The position numbers and the translations under genes were made by a program. Shown here one piece after another: positions 5,067 to 5,189 of a DNA stretch of 5,189 nucleotides (position 1 is the first letter of the stretch; every line of letters begins with the position of its first letter). The stretch is from Alphaproteobacteria bacterium UBA2966. Its GTDB lineage: Bacteria; Pseudomonadota; Alphaproteobacteria; UBA2966. Below the pieces are notes generated by a model. The model had not been told where the DNA came from. It ran no database searches and saw nothing but the letters and a program-made list of their open reading frames with translations. The DNA lies in contig DEBC01000028.1 in the NCBI GenBank assembly GCA_002348365.1, positions 6,187 through 11,375 on the forward strand, read 5' to 3'.

Positions 5067-5189
5067 CTAAAGCGACAACGCAACCAGTCCGACGCAGGCC
5101 AGGAAGATTAGCGCGAACCGGCGAAACGTCATTTCGCTGGTCAGACCGAACAGACGGGCCCCGGCCCAGTTCGCGGTGATGAGGATCGG
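5067..5189 (-). CDS. C-terminal end of a membrane protein, probably TSUP (TauE/SafE) transporter
   Basis: The minus strand is open from the right edge for 40 codons to TAG at 5069-5067. The peptide contains NWAGARLFGLTSEMTFRR followed by a hydrophobic stretch (FALIFLACVGLVALSL) that would be the last transmembrane helix. A small-residue G-x-R-L segment, then FRR before a final helix, is how TSUP (sulfite exporter TauE/SafE, DUF81) proteins typically end. Those are inner-membrane permeases moving sulfite, sulfonates or other organic anions. Only the tail is visible, so the family call is tentative. It converges with the dehydrogenase, with just 8 bases between the two stop codons, and so is not part of that transcription unit. 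Confidence 0.6.
   Translation of the reverse strand, partial: PILITANWAGARLFGLTSEMTFRRFALIFLACVGLVALSL

Overview
The window is GC-rich, densely coding bacterial DNA with four main genes and one gene end. It carries a glutaminyl-tRNA synthetase gene. Most Alphaproteobacteria and many other bacteria lack GlnRS and use GatCAB instead, so a gamma- or betaproteobacterium (or another GlnRS-bearing lineage) is more likely. This is inference from one marker.

Layout. Positions 1-1649 (minus) are glnS, complete at the N-terminus and cut by the window edge about ten residues before its usual end. Positions 1650-1838 are its upstream region. Positions 1839-1963 hold four inverted repeats; the last in the direction of transcription is a strong intrinsic terminator. 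Upstream lies a two-gene minus-strand operon: a limonene-monooxygenase-like, luciferase-family flavin oxidoreductase (4123-3020), then a TauD/TfdA-family Fe(II)/2-oxoglutarate dioxygenase (3023-1779) whose GTG start overlaps the preceding stop by 4 bases. A 152-bp divergent intergenic region (4124-4275) with a near-perfect 10-bp dyad separates this operon from a plus-strand short-chain dehydrogenase (4276-5058). Eight bases after that gene's stop, the C-terminal end of a convergent minus-strand membrane protein, probably a TSUP (TauE/SafE) transporter, runs off the right edge.

How the genes may work together. The flavin monooxygenase, the 2OG dioxygenase and the NAD(P)-dependent SDR form a plausible small oxidative catabolic cluster: two oxygenases that hydroxylate or cleave a substrate, and an SDR that oxidises or reduces the alcohol or ketone formed. 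The substrate cannot be read from sequence. A terpenoid-like substrate (LimB-like flavoprotein) and an organosulfur substrate (TauD family plus a possible sulfite exporter) are both conceivable. glnS is a housekeeping neighbour behind a terminator.

The most notable observation is that the dioxygenase reading frame has no family-like ending. After residue about 341 it runs on for about 73 residues through several hairpins and the terminator. A 7-bp tandem repeat (2003-2016) sits exactly where a frame change would restore a short, GC3-rich tail ending at TAG 1944-1942. This points to a frameshift, real or from sequencing. I found no CRISPR array, tRNA, rRNA or insertion sequence, and no evidence for a wholly new type of system.
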